A stretch of DNA of 49,491 nucleotides from positions 1-49,491 of the forward strand of contig SVKC01000010.1 in the NCBI GenBank assembly GCA_015068655.1, given 5' to 3'. Source of the DNA: Oscillospiraceae bacterium. GTDB taxonomy: Bacteria > Bacillota > Clostridia > Monoglobales > Monoglobaceae. Of the stretch, positions 1 through 8,711 are shown in pieces. The translations under genes and the position numbers were made by a program. Under the pieces are notes generated by a model. It had not been told where the DNA came from, ran no database searches, and saw nothing but the letters and a program-made list of their open reading frames with translations. How positions within the stretch are numbered: the stretch's first letter is position 1; each line of letters opens with the position of its first letter.

Positions 1-411
1 TGTGACCGTGTATTGGATGGGACATCCCGCCTTTATACGTATCAGGTTAAAACCTGCCATGCGGTACTAAAAGTTTTTTTGCGGTGCTGTGGGCAGTGTA
101 GCCTGCCTTGAGTGGTTATGGTGAATAATTGTTCAGCCTGTTGATTCTCGGCCAAGAACCAACAGTTATCGCTTTTTGAAACCATAATTGCAAAAGAGGC
201 TAAGAAATGTATGTAGCTGTCGGGGAAAACCCCTAGACCGGTACGCATATACAGGATTGTAGTGTGTACTCAGTGGCAATCAGGTAACGCAGAGACATTC
301 TTTTGTCTCATCGGTAACGGTGCGTGGCAGACTTTAAACGGAAACATCCCTTTCGGCGACGATTGGGAAGTCTGACGGGAAATCCAACCTGACCTAAGGC
401 ACAAAATTTAC
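1..411 (+). ncRNA. ole: OLE RNA (3' portion, cut by the left window edge)
   Basis: This gene-free stretch of about 410 nt has no credible coding frame but is rich in potential stems, for example GGGG-AAAA-CCCC near 213-222. It lies directly upstream of a small multi-spanning membrane protein gene that is followed by dxs, tlyA, nadK and recN. That is the characteristic setting of the large OLE RNA (about 600 nt, anaerobic and extremophilic Firmicutes), which sits in isoprenoid operons next to the gene for its binding protein OapA. OLE forms a membrane-associated ribonucleoprotein linked in Bacillus halodurans to ethanol, cold and metal-ion stress. The call rests on gene context and structure, not on a covariance-model hit. 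The 5' part lies outside the window, and the exact 3' end, probably near the oapA start, is not resolved. Confidence 0.8.
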
Positions 412-466
412 TGTGTGTGCTACCCTTTTTTATTCTCAAATACCATTTTACGGAGATGAAATTCTT

Positions 467-1051
467 TTGAAAGACGACATACCTCGAAAACAGAAAGTAA
501 AGTTCAAGCCTGCATCATCCAAAAAGACGGATGTTTCCTGGATTGTAAAAACAATAATCATAACCTTCACAATGTCCGGAGTATTCAACATACTTTCCAG
601 CGGTATTATGAATATGTTGAACATCTGGATTGCGGTTCTGATACTGCTTCTTATCATTCTTTGCGGTATACTGTTTGATATAATCGGTATGGCAGTAACA
701 ACTGCCGATGAAGCACCTTTTCACTCTATGGCAGCAAAAAAGGTCAAGCACGCAAATACTGCAATTAATCTCGTGAAATCCAAGGATAAGGTTTCAAATT
801 TCTGCAATGACGTTGTCGGTGACATTTGCGGAATTGTCAGTGGTTCTGCCTCTGCCGCAGTTGTAGCATATATTGTTCAACTGACACCCATTTCAAACAG
901 CTTTGTTATAAGTCTTCTTATTACTGCATCTGTTGCAGCTGTTACCGTTGGCGGAAAAGCTATGGGAAAAACTATTGCGATAAAATACAGCAACTTTATC
1001 GTCTACAACGCCGCAAGAATTATCTCTGTATTCGGAATACGAAAAAAATAA
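467..1051 (+). CDS. oapA: OLE-associated membrane protein OapA
   Basis: This is a membrane protein of about 195 aa with a basic N-terminus (PRKQKVKFKP) and three to four hydrophobic segments: roughly residues 27-50, 56-78, 126-143 and 148-166. A polar stretch follows the second segment (TTADEAPFHSMAAKKVKHA) and resembles the DUF21/CorC-type core to which OapA is distantly related. In the known family, an OapA dimer binds OLE RNA and carries it to the membrane. I chose TTG at 467 because GGAGATG at 452-458 is well spaced from it. A GTG at 413 in the same frame would add 18 residues with no clear ribosome-binding site and would run into the RNA. The gene lies between OLE and dxs, 48 nt upstream of dxs. 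The family call depends on topology and context. Confidence 0.78.
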   Translation: MKDDIPRKQKVKFKPASSKKTDVSWIVKTIIITFTMSGVFNILSSGIMNMLNIWIAVLILLLIILCGILFDIIGMAVTTADEAPFHSMAAKKVKHANTAINLVKSKDKVSNFCNDVVGDICGIVSGSASAAVVAYIVQLTPISNSFVISLLITASVAAVTVGGKAMGKTIAIKYSNFIVYNAARIISVFGIRKK

Positions 1052-1099
1052 GAGTTTCTTTCACATTTCATTGATGTGATAACAGACTAAAGGTGTGCT

Positions 1100-2962
1100 A
1101 TGAGTAAAATTCTGGATGAAATAAATTCATCAGCTGATATAAAGAAACTAAATATCCCCGAACTCAATACACTTGCGGAAGAAATCCGTAAGTTTCTTGT
1201 TGAGAACATTTCGAAAACAGGGGGACATTTGTCTTCAAACCTTGGAACAGTGGAGCTTACCCTTGCACTGCACAAGGTTTTTGACTTTTCATACGACAAA
1301 ATAGTATGGGATGTGGGACACCAGAGCTATACCCACAAAATCATAACGGGGCGAAAAAATCTTTTCAATACACTTCGCCAGAAAGACGGTATAAGCGGCT
1401 TCCCCAAGGTTGAGGAAAGCGAATCTGATGCATTCAACACAGGTCACTCTTCCACCTCTATATCTGCCGCTCTCGGTTTTGCGGAAGCTTTTGAGCTTTG
1501 CGGAAGCTCTTCCCGGGCTGTTGCTGTTATCGGTGATGGGGCTCTCACGGGTGGTATGGCATATGAAGCTCTCAATCAGGCAGGAAGCAGCAAATCACCG
1601 CTGATTGTTATTCTCAATGACAATGGTATGTCTATTTCAGAAAATGTAGGCGGAATTTCTCAATCTATGCGAAAAGTTACCAGCCACGCAAAATATATTG
1701 ATGCAAAAACGTCTTTGAAAAAATTCTTGCAAAATCTGCCACTTTTTGGTCAACCCTTTGTTGATATAATTATACGAGGAAAAAGACTTCTGAAAAATGT
1801 CCTTTTCCAGAAAAAGCTATTTGAAAATATGGGGCTTGAATACTTAGGTCCTGTTGACGGACATGACCTGAAGGAGCTTATAACTATCATAAATTACGGA
1901 AAAAGCCTGTGCAAGCCCGTAATCATTCACGTTCTTACACAAAAGGGCAGAGGCTATGCCCCGTCGGAAAATGACCCATCATTTTTTCATGGAGTTGGAC
2001 GCTTTGATCCCGAAACAGGTGAGCCTGTATCATCAGGTACGGAAACCTATTCCGATGTTTTTGGCGACGAAATAGTGAAGCTCGCAAAGGAAAATCCGAG
2101 ACTTGTCGGCATAACTGCTGCAATGCCTCTGGGAACCGGTCTTATCAAGTTTGCAAACATCTTTCCTGACCGATTCTTTGATGTAGGTATTGCAGAGCAA
2201 CATGCTGTTACCTTTTCTGCCGCAATGGCACTTTCCGGATATATTCCTGTTTTTGCAGTATACTCAACCTTCCTTCAGCGTGGTTATGACCAGATTATAC
2301 ACGATGCAGCTCTCCAGAACCTTCACGTTGTCTTTGCAATCGACCGTGCAGGAGCATCAGGAAATGACGGTGAAACACATCAGGGAATTTATGACCTTTC
2401 ATACCTGTCCCATATCCCCAATATGACAGTTATGGCACCATCATCAAACGAAGAACTCCGATTAATGCTGCGTCATGCAGTGAATGACTGTTCAGGACCT
2501 GTTGCAATCAGATATCCGAAGGGAAGTAATCCTGCAAATGCTGACGCTTGCCACCCAGTCTCATACGGCAAAGGAATTGTTGAAAAAGAAGGTACTGATG
2601 TTCTTCTTGTGGCTCTCGGTTCGCAAGTTCAGGAGGCTATGAAAAGTGCAGAGCTCCTTGAAAATCATGGAATTTCTGTTGCTGTTATGAATGCACGCTT
2701 TTTGAAGCCCTTCGATGAAGAACTGTTCTTGAAACTGAAGGATGGCAAAAAACTTATTGCTACATTGGAAGACAACGTTTGTATCGGCGGACTTTCTTCC
2801 ATTGTACGCCGTATTGTGAACGAAAACATTCTGGACTTTGGTTTTCCCGACAAGCCCTTGTCACAGGGAACTGTTTCTCAGCAAAAGGCTTGGGCTGAAA
2901 TAGATGCACAACACATTGCAGAAAAAATAATTAATACACTTGAGGGTGATAACCGTGGCTAA
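1100..2962 (+). CDS. dxs: 1-deoxy-D-xylulose-5-phosphate synthase
   Basis: This is a cytoplasmic thiamine-diphosphate enzyme that condenses pyruvate and glyceraldehyde 3-phosphate, the first step of the MEP isoprenoid pathway. The protein is 620 aa, the usual family length. The N-terminal half carries the TPP/Mg motif GDGALTGGMAYEALNQ and an early HLSSNLGTVELT stretch. The middle has DVGIAEQHAVTFSAA with the catalytic Glu, followed by DRAGASGNDGETHQG. A transketolase C-terminal domain ends the protein. The start is ATG at 1100. The stop overlaps the tlyA start by 8 nt, implying co-transcription and probably translational coupling. The neighbours oapA, tlyA, nadK and recN match the usual clostridial isoprenoid/repair cluster. 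Confidence 0.96.
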   Translation: MSKILDEINSSADIKKLNIPELNTLAEEIRKFLVENISKTGGHLSSNLGTVELTLALHKVFDFSYDKIVWDVGHQSYTHKIITGRKNLFNTLRQKDGISGFPKVEESESDAFNTGHSSTSISAALGFAEAFELCGSSSRAVAVIGDGALTGGMAYEALNQAGSSKSPLIVILNDNGMSISENVGGISQSMRKVTSHAKYIDAKTSLKKFLQNLPLFGQPFVDIIIRGKRLLKNVLFQKKLFENMGLEYLGPVDGHDLKELITIINYGKSLCKPVIIHVLTQKGRGYAPSENDPSFFHGVGRFDPETGEPVSSGTETYSDVFGDEIVKLAKENPRLVGITAAMPLGTGLIKFANIFPDRFFDVGIAEQHAVTFSAAMALSGYIPVFAVYSTFLQRGYDQIIHDAALQNLHVVFAIDRAGASGNDGETHQGIYDLSYLSHIPNMTVMAPSSNEELRLMLRHAVNDCSGPVAIRYPKGSNPANADACHPVSYGKGIVEKEGTDVLLVALGSQVQEAMKSAELLENHGISVAVMNARFLKPFDEELFLKLKDGKKLIATLEDNVCIGGLSSIVRRIVNENILDFGFPDKPLSQGTVSQQKAWAEIDAQHIAEKIINTLEGDNRG

Positions 2963-3764
2963 AATCAGACTTGATGTATACCTTGCAGAAAACGGTCTTG
3001 CTCCCAGCCGCAGTGCGGCACAGGCAATGATTATGGCAGGGGATGTTTATGTTGACAACCAAAAAGCTATGAAGGCGGGCGAAACGGTCAAAGGAACCGA
3101 AAACATCGAGGTCCGTGAAAAAGGGCCTTCCTATGTCAGCCGCGGCGGTCTCAAGCTTGAAAAAGCAATGAAGGTATTTCCCGTAACTCCGTCAGAAAAA
3201 ATCTGTATGGATATAGGTGCATCAACCGGTGGTTTTACCGATTGTATGCTTCAAAACGGAGCACTGAAGGTTTATTCCGTAGATGTTGGCTATGGTCAGC
3301 TTGCCTGGAAGCTCCGCCAGGATGAAAGAGTTGTCAATATGGAACGTACCAACATACGTTATATAGACAAAAATCTGATTGAAGAACCACTGGGTTTTTT
3401 TTCAGTTGATGTTTCCTTCATATCACTGAAGCCCGTTCTTCCTGTTGCCTATGACCTTCTTGAAGACGGCGGTGAGGGTGTTTGTCTGATAAAGCCGCAA
3501 TTCGAAGCAGGACGTGAAAAGGTAGGCAAAAAAGGTGTTGTAAGAGAAAAGTCAACACATATTGAAGTTATTGAGAATGTACTTGCCTTCACGAAGGAAA
3601 TAGGTTTTTCTGTCAAAGGTCTTGATTTTTCTCCCATAAAAGGTCCTGAAGGCAATATTGAATACCTTATGTATATAAAAAAAGACGACTCTGTTTCTGC
3701 GGAATTTGATATTCCCACACTTGTGGAAGCATCCCATGAACTAAACTCAAAAAACGAAAACTAA
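2955..3764 (+). CDS. tlyA: TlyA-family 2'-O-ribose rRNA methyltransferase
   Basis: The product has an N-terminal S4 RNA-binding domain (about residues 1-60, beginning AKIRLDVYLAENGLAPSRS) followed by an FtsJ/RrmJ-like SAM-dependent methyltransferase domain with DIGASTGGFTDCMLQ as the SAM site. TlyA proteins in actinobacteria methylate 16S and 23S rRNA and determine capreomycin sensitivity. The older name hemolysin A is misleading. I chose GTG at 2955 because GAGG at 2942-2945 is well placed and the protein then begins at the S4 domain; an upstream in-frame start at 2940 lies deeper inside dxs. Length is 269 aa, typical. The gene overlaps the end of dxs and lies 12 nt before nadK. Confidence 0.92.
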   Translation: MAKIRLDVYLAENGLAPSRSAAQAMIMAGDVYVDNQKAMKAGETVKGTENIEVREKGPSYVSRGGLKLEKAMKVFPVTPSEKICMDIGASTGGFTDCMLQNGALKVYSVDVGYGQLAWKLRQDERVVNMERTNIRYIDKNLIEEPLGFFSVDVSFISLKPVLPVAYDLLEDGGEGVCLIKPQFEAGREKVGKKGVVREKSTHIEVIENVLAFTKEIGFSVKGLDFSPIKGPEGNIEYLMYIKKDDSVSAEFDIPTLVEASHELNSKNEN

Positions 3765-3776
3765 GGAGGGTTTTTT

Positions 3777-4625
3777 ATGCAACGAATTGCTCTTTTTGTC
3801 AACAAAAGCCGTGACACGGATTTTTCAGCAACAAAAGAAATTATATCCCTTCTGAAAAAATATAACAAAACCGTCATTTTGGACGTATCCCTCAAGGATG
3901 AGCTGGATTTTCCGGGCTTGTTCTTTGCAAACGGTGACGGTATTTTTGAAGAAAGTGACATGGTTATTGCTCTCGGCGGTGATGGTACAATTCTCAAAAC
4001 CGTTAATCAGGCGGCAGACTACAATGTTCCTGTTGCAGGAATAAACTTGGGACATCTGGGCTTTCTCACCCTCGCAGAACGCAACGACCTTTCCAATCTT
4101 GTAAAGATTTTGGAAGGAGATTTTTCGGTTGAGCACAGAATGATGCTTGAAGCAAGAATTACATCCGGCAAGGATGTCAAGGAAACATATACCGCTCTTA
4201 ACGATATTATTATTCGAGGTAACTCTGCAAAAATGATTTCACTTACCGCAGAGGTTGACGGGACTACGGCAGGCGAATACCTTGCTGACGGGATAATTGT
4301 TTCAACATCAACAGGCTCTACCGCCTACTCCCTTTCCTGCGGAGGACCTATCGTGCACAAAAATCTTGATTGTATGATAATGACACCTATATGCCCTCAC
4401 ACACTGAAATCAAGGTGTATTGTTATTTCACCCGATTCCACCATTTCTGTGAAGTTTGACGCATCATATTGCAGTGAGGTTGACCTCAAAATTGACGGAA
4501 GCTCCGCAAGACGTATGCGAGCAGACGAATATATAGAAATAGTACGAAGCAAAAAGCGTGTCCCTATGATTAGTGTTGACACAAGAGACTACTTTGATGT
4601 TATCCGTGAAAAATTATCCGACTAA
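3777..4625 (+). CDS. nadK: NAD kinase
   Basis: NAD kinase phosphorylates NAD to NADP using ATP or polyphosphate and is a cytoplasmic housekeeping enzyme. The protein is 282 aa. It shows the family motif GGDGTILK at about residues 64-71, GINLGHLGFLT, and STSTGSTAYSLSCGGP in the C-terminal beta domain. The start ATG at 3777 has a strong AGGAGGG ribosome-binding site just upstream. In many Clostridia argR lies between nadK and recN; here only 23 nt separate nadK from recN and argR is absent. Confidence 0.95.
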   Translation: MQRIALFVNKSRDTDFSATKEIISLLKKYNKTVILDVSLKDELDFPGLFFANGDGIFEESDMVIALGGDGTILKTVNQAADYNVPVAGINLGHLGFLTLAERNDLSNLVKILEGDFSVEHRMMLEARITSGKDVKETYTALNDIIIRGNSAKMISLTAEVDGTTAGEYLADGIIVSTSTGSTAYSLSCGGPIVHKNLDCMIMTPICPHTLKSRCIVISPDSTISVKFDASYCSEVDLKIDGSSARRMRADEYIEIVRSKKRVPMISVDTRDYFDVIREKLSD

Positions 4626-4648
4626 CATTTTGAAAAGGACGTGAGACA

Positions 4649-6343
4649 ATGCTCAAAGAATTACATATCAAAAATATTGCCGTGATTGATGAAGTTCATA
4701 TTGAATTTTCCGATGGTTTCAGCGTTCTCACAGGTGAAACCGGCGCAGGTAAGTCTATTCTCATTGATTCAATAAATATGGCACTGGGCAAACGTGTAAG
4801 TCACGACCTTATTCGAACCGGTTGTGACAAAGCCACTGTCAACGCCTGCTTTGAAGTCACAAACAGTACAATTCTTGAAGCTCTCTCGGATATGGGTATT
4901 GAAGCAGAAGACGGTCTTATCACTATAAGCCGCCAGCTCACACTTGACGGAAAATCCACTTGCCGTGTAAATGGGATAATTATGCCACTTGCTGTTGTTC
5001 GTGAAGCGACAGCATTGCTCATTGATATTCATGGTCAATCTGACAACAGAATGCTTCTTGACCCTCACAGTCATCTTGACTTTCTTGACAGCTTCGGAAA
5101 TCTTTTGGATAGCCTTGAAGAATACAAAGCATCATATAAGGAAATGAAAACAATAACAAAAGAAATTGACGGACTTTCTTCAAATCTTGAAGAAAAGCAA
5201 CGAAGACTTGATCTGCTCACATTCCAGATTGACGAAATAAATGCCGCAAAGCTGAAGGTTGGCGAGGATGAAGAGCTTGAAACAAAAAGAGATTATCTAT
5301 ACAATATGGAAAGTATTGTATCTGGAGCAGGCGCCGCCTATGGAGCACTTTACGGCGGCGAAGAATATTCTGCTTATGACCTTCTTCGGCAAGCCGAAAG
5401 AAGCTTGTCGGGAATAAGTCAGTTTCTCCCCGCTCTTTCCGATTGTGCCGAAAGACTCGATAGTATTATTGCAGAAACAGAAGATATTTCATCTGAAATA
5501 AACAACTGTCTCTCAAACTCCGATTTCAGTATGGCAGAGCTTGACAGTATTGAAGAACGTCTTGATACGATTGGCAACCTGAAACGAAAATACGGAAATA
5601 CAATTGAAGAAATTATTAACTACGGAAAAACCGCAGAGCTTGAAGCATCTTCTATTGAACAATGTGACAGCAAGCTTGAAGAACTGCACTTGCGTCTTTC
5701 GGATGTCAATGCACAGCTTGAGCAAAAAGCAAATATACTTACACAGAAAAGACTTTCTGTGGCAAAAGAGCTTGAAGCTCGCATTTCCACAGAGCTTGAA
5801 GAGCTTGATATGCCCAAGGTTCGTTTTTCAATCACACTTTGTGACCGAATAACTGACGGAAATATTACTTATACAAACACAGGGAAGGATAACGTAGAAT
5901 TCCTCCTTTCCACCAATCCCGGTGAAGCTTTGAAGCCAATGTCAAAAATTGCGTCAGGCGGCGAGCTTTCACGTATTATGCTTGCCATAAAAACAGTTCT
6001 TTCCGACACAGATGATATTGACACTATGATTTTTGACGAAATTGATACTGGCGTAAGTGGCAGGGCAGCACAGAAAATTGCCGAAAAACTCAGCTGTCTC
6101 GGAAAAAATCGTCAGGTTTTCTCGATTACACACCTTGCGCAGATTGCAGGAATGGCAGACAACCATTATCTTATCAAAAAAACTTCTACAGATGCAAGCA
6201 CCTCCACCTCTGTCACCGCCCTTGATTCTGACGGCAGAGTAGACGAGCTTGCAAGAATTATTGGTGGCGTAACAGTCACCGACCTCACACGCAGAAGTGC
6301 ACTTGAAATGCTTGAAATGGCAAAAAAAATTAAGGAACAGTAG
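4649..6343 (+). CDS. recN: DNA repair protein RecN
   Basis: RecN is an SMC-like ATPase that acts in double-strand-break repair. The 564-aa protein starts with the Walker A sequence GETGAGKSILIDSIN near residue 30. It has a long central coiled coil rich in Glu, Leu and Lys (about residues 150-370). The ABC signature IASGGELSRIMLAIKTVL and Walker B TMIFDEIDTGVSG follow, then FSITHLAQIAG, all in the expected order. The start ATG at 4649 has AAGGACGTGA upstream. It is co-directional with nadK and the RseC-like gene and lies 4 nt upstream of the latter, so it appears to be part of the OLE/dxs operon. Confidence 0.96.
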   Translation: MLKELHIKNIAVIDEVHIEFSDGFSVLTGETGAGKSILIDSINMALGKRVSHDLIRTGCDKATVNACFEVTNSTILEALSDMGIEAEDGLITISRQLTLDGKSTCRVNGIIMPLAVVREATALLIDIHGQSDNRMLLDPHSHLDFLDSFGNLLDSLEEYKASYKEMKTITKEIDGLSSNLEEKQRRLDLLTFQIDEINAAKLKVGEDEELETKRDYLYNMESIVSGAGAAYGALYGGEEYSAYDLLRQAERSLSGISQFLPALSDCAERLDSIIAETEDISSEINNCLSNSDFSMAELDSIEERLDTIGNLKRKYGNTIEEIINYGKTAELEASSIEQCDSKLEELHLRLSDVNAQLEQKANILTQKRLSVAKELEARISTELEELDMPKVRFSITLCDRITDGNITYTNTGKDNVEFLLSTNPGEALKPMSKIASGGELSRIMLAIKTVLSDTDDIDTMIFDEIDTGVSGRAAQKIAEKLSCLGKNRQVFSITHLAQIAGMADNHYLIKKTSTDASTSTSVTALDSDGRVDELARIIGGVTVTDLTRRSALEMLEMAKKIKEQ

Positions 6344-6347
6344 TTTT

Positions 6348-6731
6348 ATGGAAAAAACCGGAATAGTAATTGAAACAACAGGTGAATATATGCTCGTCTC
6401 TGTCCACCGTGATTCTGCCTGTGGCGAAAACTGTGCTGCTTGCGGACTTTGCAAAAACAACAGAGAAATGACTTTGCGACTCAAAAACACAGATAACTTC
6501 AAGATAGGAGAAGCTGTTCGCCTGACATCCGACGACAAAAAGTTTTTGCATCACTCTGCCGCAGGGTATCTCAGTCTTACTGCACTCCTCATTACAGGGG
6601 GCATTATCGGAGGATTTTTGGGCGGTGATTGGGCAGCATTTTTGGGGGCTTTCTTCGGATTACTTATTGGAATTATGTTATTGAAACTGTCCTTTAAGGA
6701 TAAACTTGAAATAACAGCAGAAAAGGCTTAG
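6348..6731 (+). CDS. SoxR-reducing / RseC-family membrane protein
   Basis: This 127-aa protein has an N-terminal cysteine cluster (CGENCAACGLC, about residues 25-35), a short beta-rich linker, and two adjacent hydrophobic helices (about residues 72-115) with the glycine-rich segment GGIIGGFLGGDWAAFLGAFFG. That is the architecture of the RseC/MucC family. Its relatives work in SoxR reduction in E. coli (RsxC context) and in many anaerobes sit near Rnf genes, but no rnf genes are seen here. The start is ATG at 6348, immediately after recN, because the longer frame begins inside recN. Its role in this operon is unknown; a redox or thiol role is an inference from the Cys cluster. Confidence 0.8.
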   Translation: MEKTGIVIETTGEYMLVSVHRDSACGENCAACGLCKNNREMTLRLKNTDNFKIGEAVRLTSDDKKFLHHSAAGYLSLTALLITGGIIGGFLGGDWAAFLGAFFGLLIGIMLLKLSFKDKLEITAEKA

Positions 6732-6740
6732 AGGTACAAT

Positions 6741-8666
6741 ATGCTTATAACCATTGACAACCTGAGCAAAAGCTTCGGACAGGAAGAAATATTGAAAAAT
6801 GTAAAGTTGACCGTAAACGAAAAATGTCGTTACGGTCTTATTGGGGTGAACGGAGCGGGAAAATCCACCTTGCTGAAAATAATTATGGGTACCCTTTCCT
6901 TTGAAGAAGGTGAGGTTATAAAAAAGCCCGGTCTCAAAATAGGTTATCTTGAACAGAACAACGGACTTGAACGTGACAGCTCCATAATTATTGAAATGCG
7001 CAAGGTTTTTGAAGACGTATATGAATCGGAACAAAAAATGCGTGCTCTTGAGCTTGAAATGGCAGAAATATCAGACCAAGACTCAGACGAATACAGGCGT
7101 ATTGCCTCTGAGTATACCCGTGCTCAAAACTTCTTCGACAGCCGTGACGGATATAATATTGACGTCAAAATCAAGACAATCCTCAATGGTATGGGCTTTG
7201 GTGACAGGGATATGGATACTGTTATTTCAACACTCTCCGGCGGCGAAAAAACTCGTCTTGCAATCGCAAGACTTCTTCTCGAAGAGCCTGAGCTTCTCAT
7301 TCTTGACGAACCTACAAATCACCTTGATTTCAAGACTCTCAAATGGCTTGAGGAATATCTTGTCAGCTATAACGGTGCTATTCTCACCGTTTCCCATGAC
7401 AGATATTTTCTCGATAAAATTGTCACACATATATATGAAGTGGAACGCGGACGAGTTTATTCCTACGCAGGAAACTACTCCAAATATCTGCCACAGAAGG
7501 CTGAACGTCGCGCCCGTCAGGAGAAGGAATATGAAATGCAGCAAATGCAGATTGCTCAGCTACAAACCTATGTAGATAAGAACATAGCACGTGCTTCAAC
7601 CTCAAACAGTGCAAAATCAAGGTTGAAAACTCTTGAAAATATGGAAATTATCGAACGCCCTGATGGGGATTTAAAATCTATGCGGCTTCGCTTTGAGCAC
7701 ACAAAAGACCCCTACAAAGATGTGCTTACAGTGACAGACCTTGATATTGCCGTCGGCGAGGAACAAAAGGTTCTTTGCCGTAACATCAACCTTGCCGTAA
7801 AGAAAAAGGAAAAGATTGCAATAATAGGTTCAAACGGCATCGGTAAATCCTCTTTCCTGAAAATTATTCAGGGAATTATCCCCCACTACAAAGGAAATGT
7901 TGAATGGGGCAACAATGTAAGCATCAGCTACTACGAACAGGAAATTTTGAACCTTAATCAAGACAAAATAGCACTTGACGAGCTTTGGGACAGATTTCCT
8001 GATGTACCCGAAGCTGAAATACGCAGGGTACTTGGAAACGTTCTTCTTACGAAGGACGATGTCTTCAAGCCTGTAAAAATAATCAGCGGCGGCGAACGGG
8101 CGAAGCTCGCCTTCTGTATAATTATGCTTGAAAAGGCAAATGTCATAATCCTTGACGAACCTACAAACCATCTTGATCTCGCGTCAAAGGAAGTCCTTGA
8201 AGAAGCTCTTTCAGGATACGAGGGAACTCTTATATTTGTTTCTCACGACCGTTATCTTCTCAACAAGGTGCCTGACAAAATAGTAGAAATAAACCGGAAT
8301 GGTCTGCGAGTTTTTCAGGGAAACTACGATTATTATTGTGAAGTTCTTGAACGTGAAGCGTTGAGCGATGCTGAAGCAGCTGCAGCCCATGCAGCCGCAA
8401 AAGCCGCAGAAGCTGTGAAAAATCAAGCAGCTACATCCTATCGTTCAAAAGAACAGCGCCGTCTTGAAGCACAACGAAAAAATCGCATCCGTGAGCTTGA
8501 AGAACTTATTGAAGAAACCGAAACAAAGCTTTCTTTGCTTGAAGAAGAAATGACTACGGAAGCTGTTTTTTCCGATTACAAGCTTATGACCGAAAAATGT
8601 TCAGAAGCGGATGCTCTTCGTCAGAATCTTGAAAAGTATTATGATGAGTGGGGAGAGCTTGAATAA
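6741..8666 (+). CDS. ABC-F family ATPase (translation factor/Uup-like)
   Basis: This soluble 641-aa protein has two tandem ABC ATPase domains and no membrane segments, the hallmark of the ABC-F family, which acts on the ribosome. Domain 1 has Walker A GVNGAGKSTLLK, signature LSGGEKTRLAIARLLL and LLILDEPTNHLDF. Domain 2 has GSNGIGKSSFLK, ISGGERAKLAFC and VIILDEPTNHLDL. A charged inter-domain linker and a C-terminal coiled coil (about residues 560-641, preceded by an Ala-rich stretch) resemble Uup/YfmR-type members, whose roles include relief of stalled ribosomes. Antibiotic-resistance ABC-F subtypes cannot be excluded from sequence alone. It is the last gene of the operon and ends at a strong hairpin. 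Confidence 0.9.
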   Translation: MLITIDNLSKSFGQEEILKNVKLTVNEKCRYGLIGVNGAGKSTLLKIIMGTLSFEEGEVIKKPGLKIGYLEQNNGLERDSSIIIEMRKVFEDVYESEQKMRALELEMAEISDQDSDEYRRIASEYTRAQNFFDSRDGYNIDVKIKTILNGMGFGDRDMDTVISTLSGGEKTRLAIARLLLEEPELLILDEPTNHLDFKTLKWLEEYLVSYNGAILTVSHDRYFLDKIVTHIYEVERGRVYSYAGNYSKYLPQKAERRARQEKEYEMQQMQIAQLQTYVDKNIARASTSNSAKSRLKTLENMEIIERPDGDLKSMRLRFEHTKDPYKDVLTVTDLDIAVGEEQKVLCRNINLAVKKKEKIAIIGSNGIGKSSFLKIIQGIIPHYKGNVEWGNNVSISYYEQEILNLNQDKIALDELWDRFPDVPEAEIRRVLGNVLLTKDDVFKPVKIISGGERAKLAFCIIMLEKANVIILDEPTNHLDLASKEVLEEALSGYEGTLIFVSHDRYLLNKVPDKIVEINRNGLRVFQGNYDYYCEVLEREALSDAEAAAAHAAAKAAEAVKNQAATSYRSKEQRRLEAQRKNRIRELEELIEETETKLSLLEEEMTTEAVFSDYKLMTEKCSEADALRQNLEKYYDEWGELE

Positions 8667-8667
8667 G

Positions 8668-8711
8668 AAACGAACATCCTGAAATGCAACTGCATTTCAG
8701 GATGTTCGTTT
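8668..8711. terminator. Bidirectional rho-independent terminator
   Basis: A perfect 21-bp stem (8668-8688 with 8691-8711) and a 2-nt loop lies between the convergent ABC-F and M20 peptidase genes. It has A/T tracts on both sides, so it can end transcription on both strands. Its right end touches the M20 stop codon. Confidence 0.9.

Noticed and set aside
42-248. Open frame of 68 codons on the minus strand
   Set aside because: It lies within the OLE RNA region, has no credible ribosome-binding site and no protein-like composition.
413-466. GTG at 413 as the oapA start
   Set aside because: There is no ribosome-binding site, and the extra 18 residues would overlap the likely OLE 3' end. TTG 467 has GGAG at proper spacing.
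5969-6538. 189-codon minus-strand frame across the recN end and the RseC-like gene
   Set aside because: It is antisense to conserved ATPase and Cys-cluster motifs and has no domain of its own.
6741-8666. ABC transporter ATPase
   Set aside because: It has two ATPase domains, no membrane segments and no permease neighbour, the pattern of a soluble ABC-F factor.
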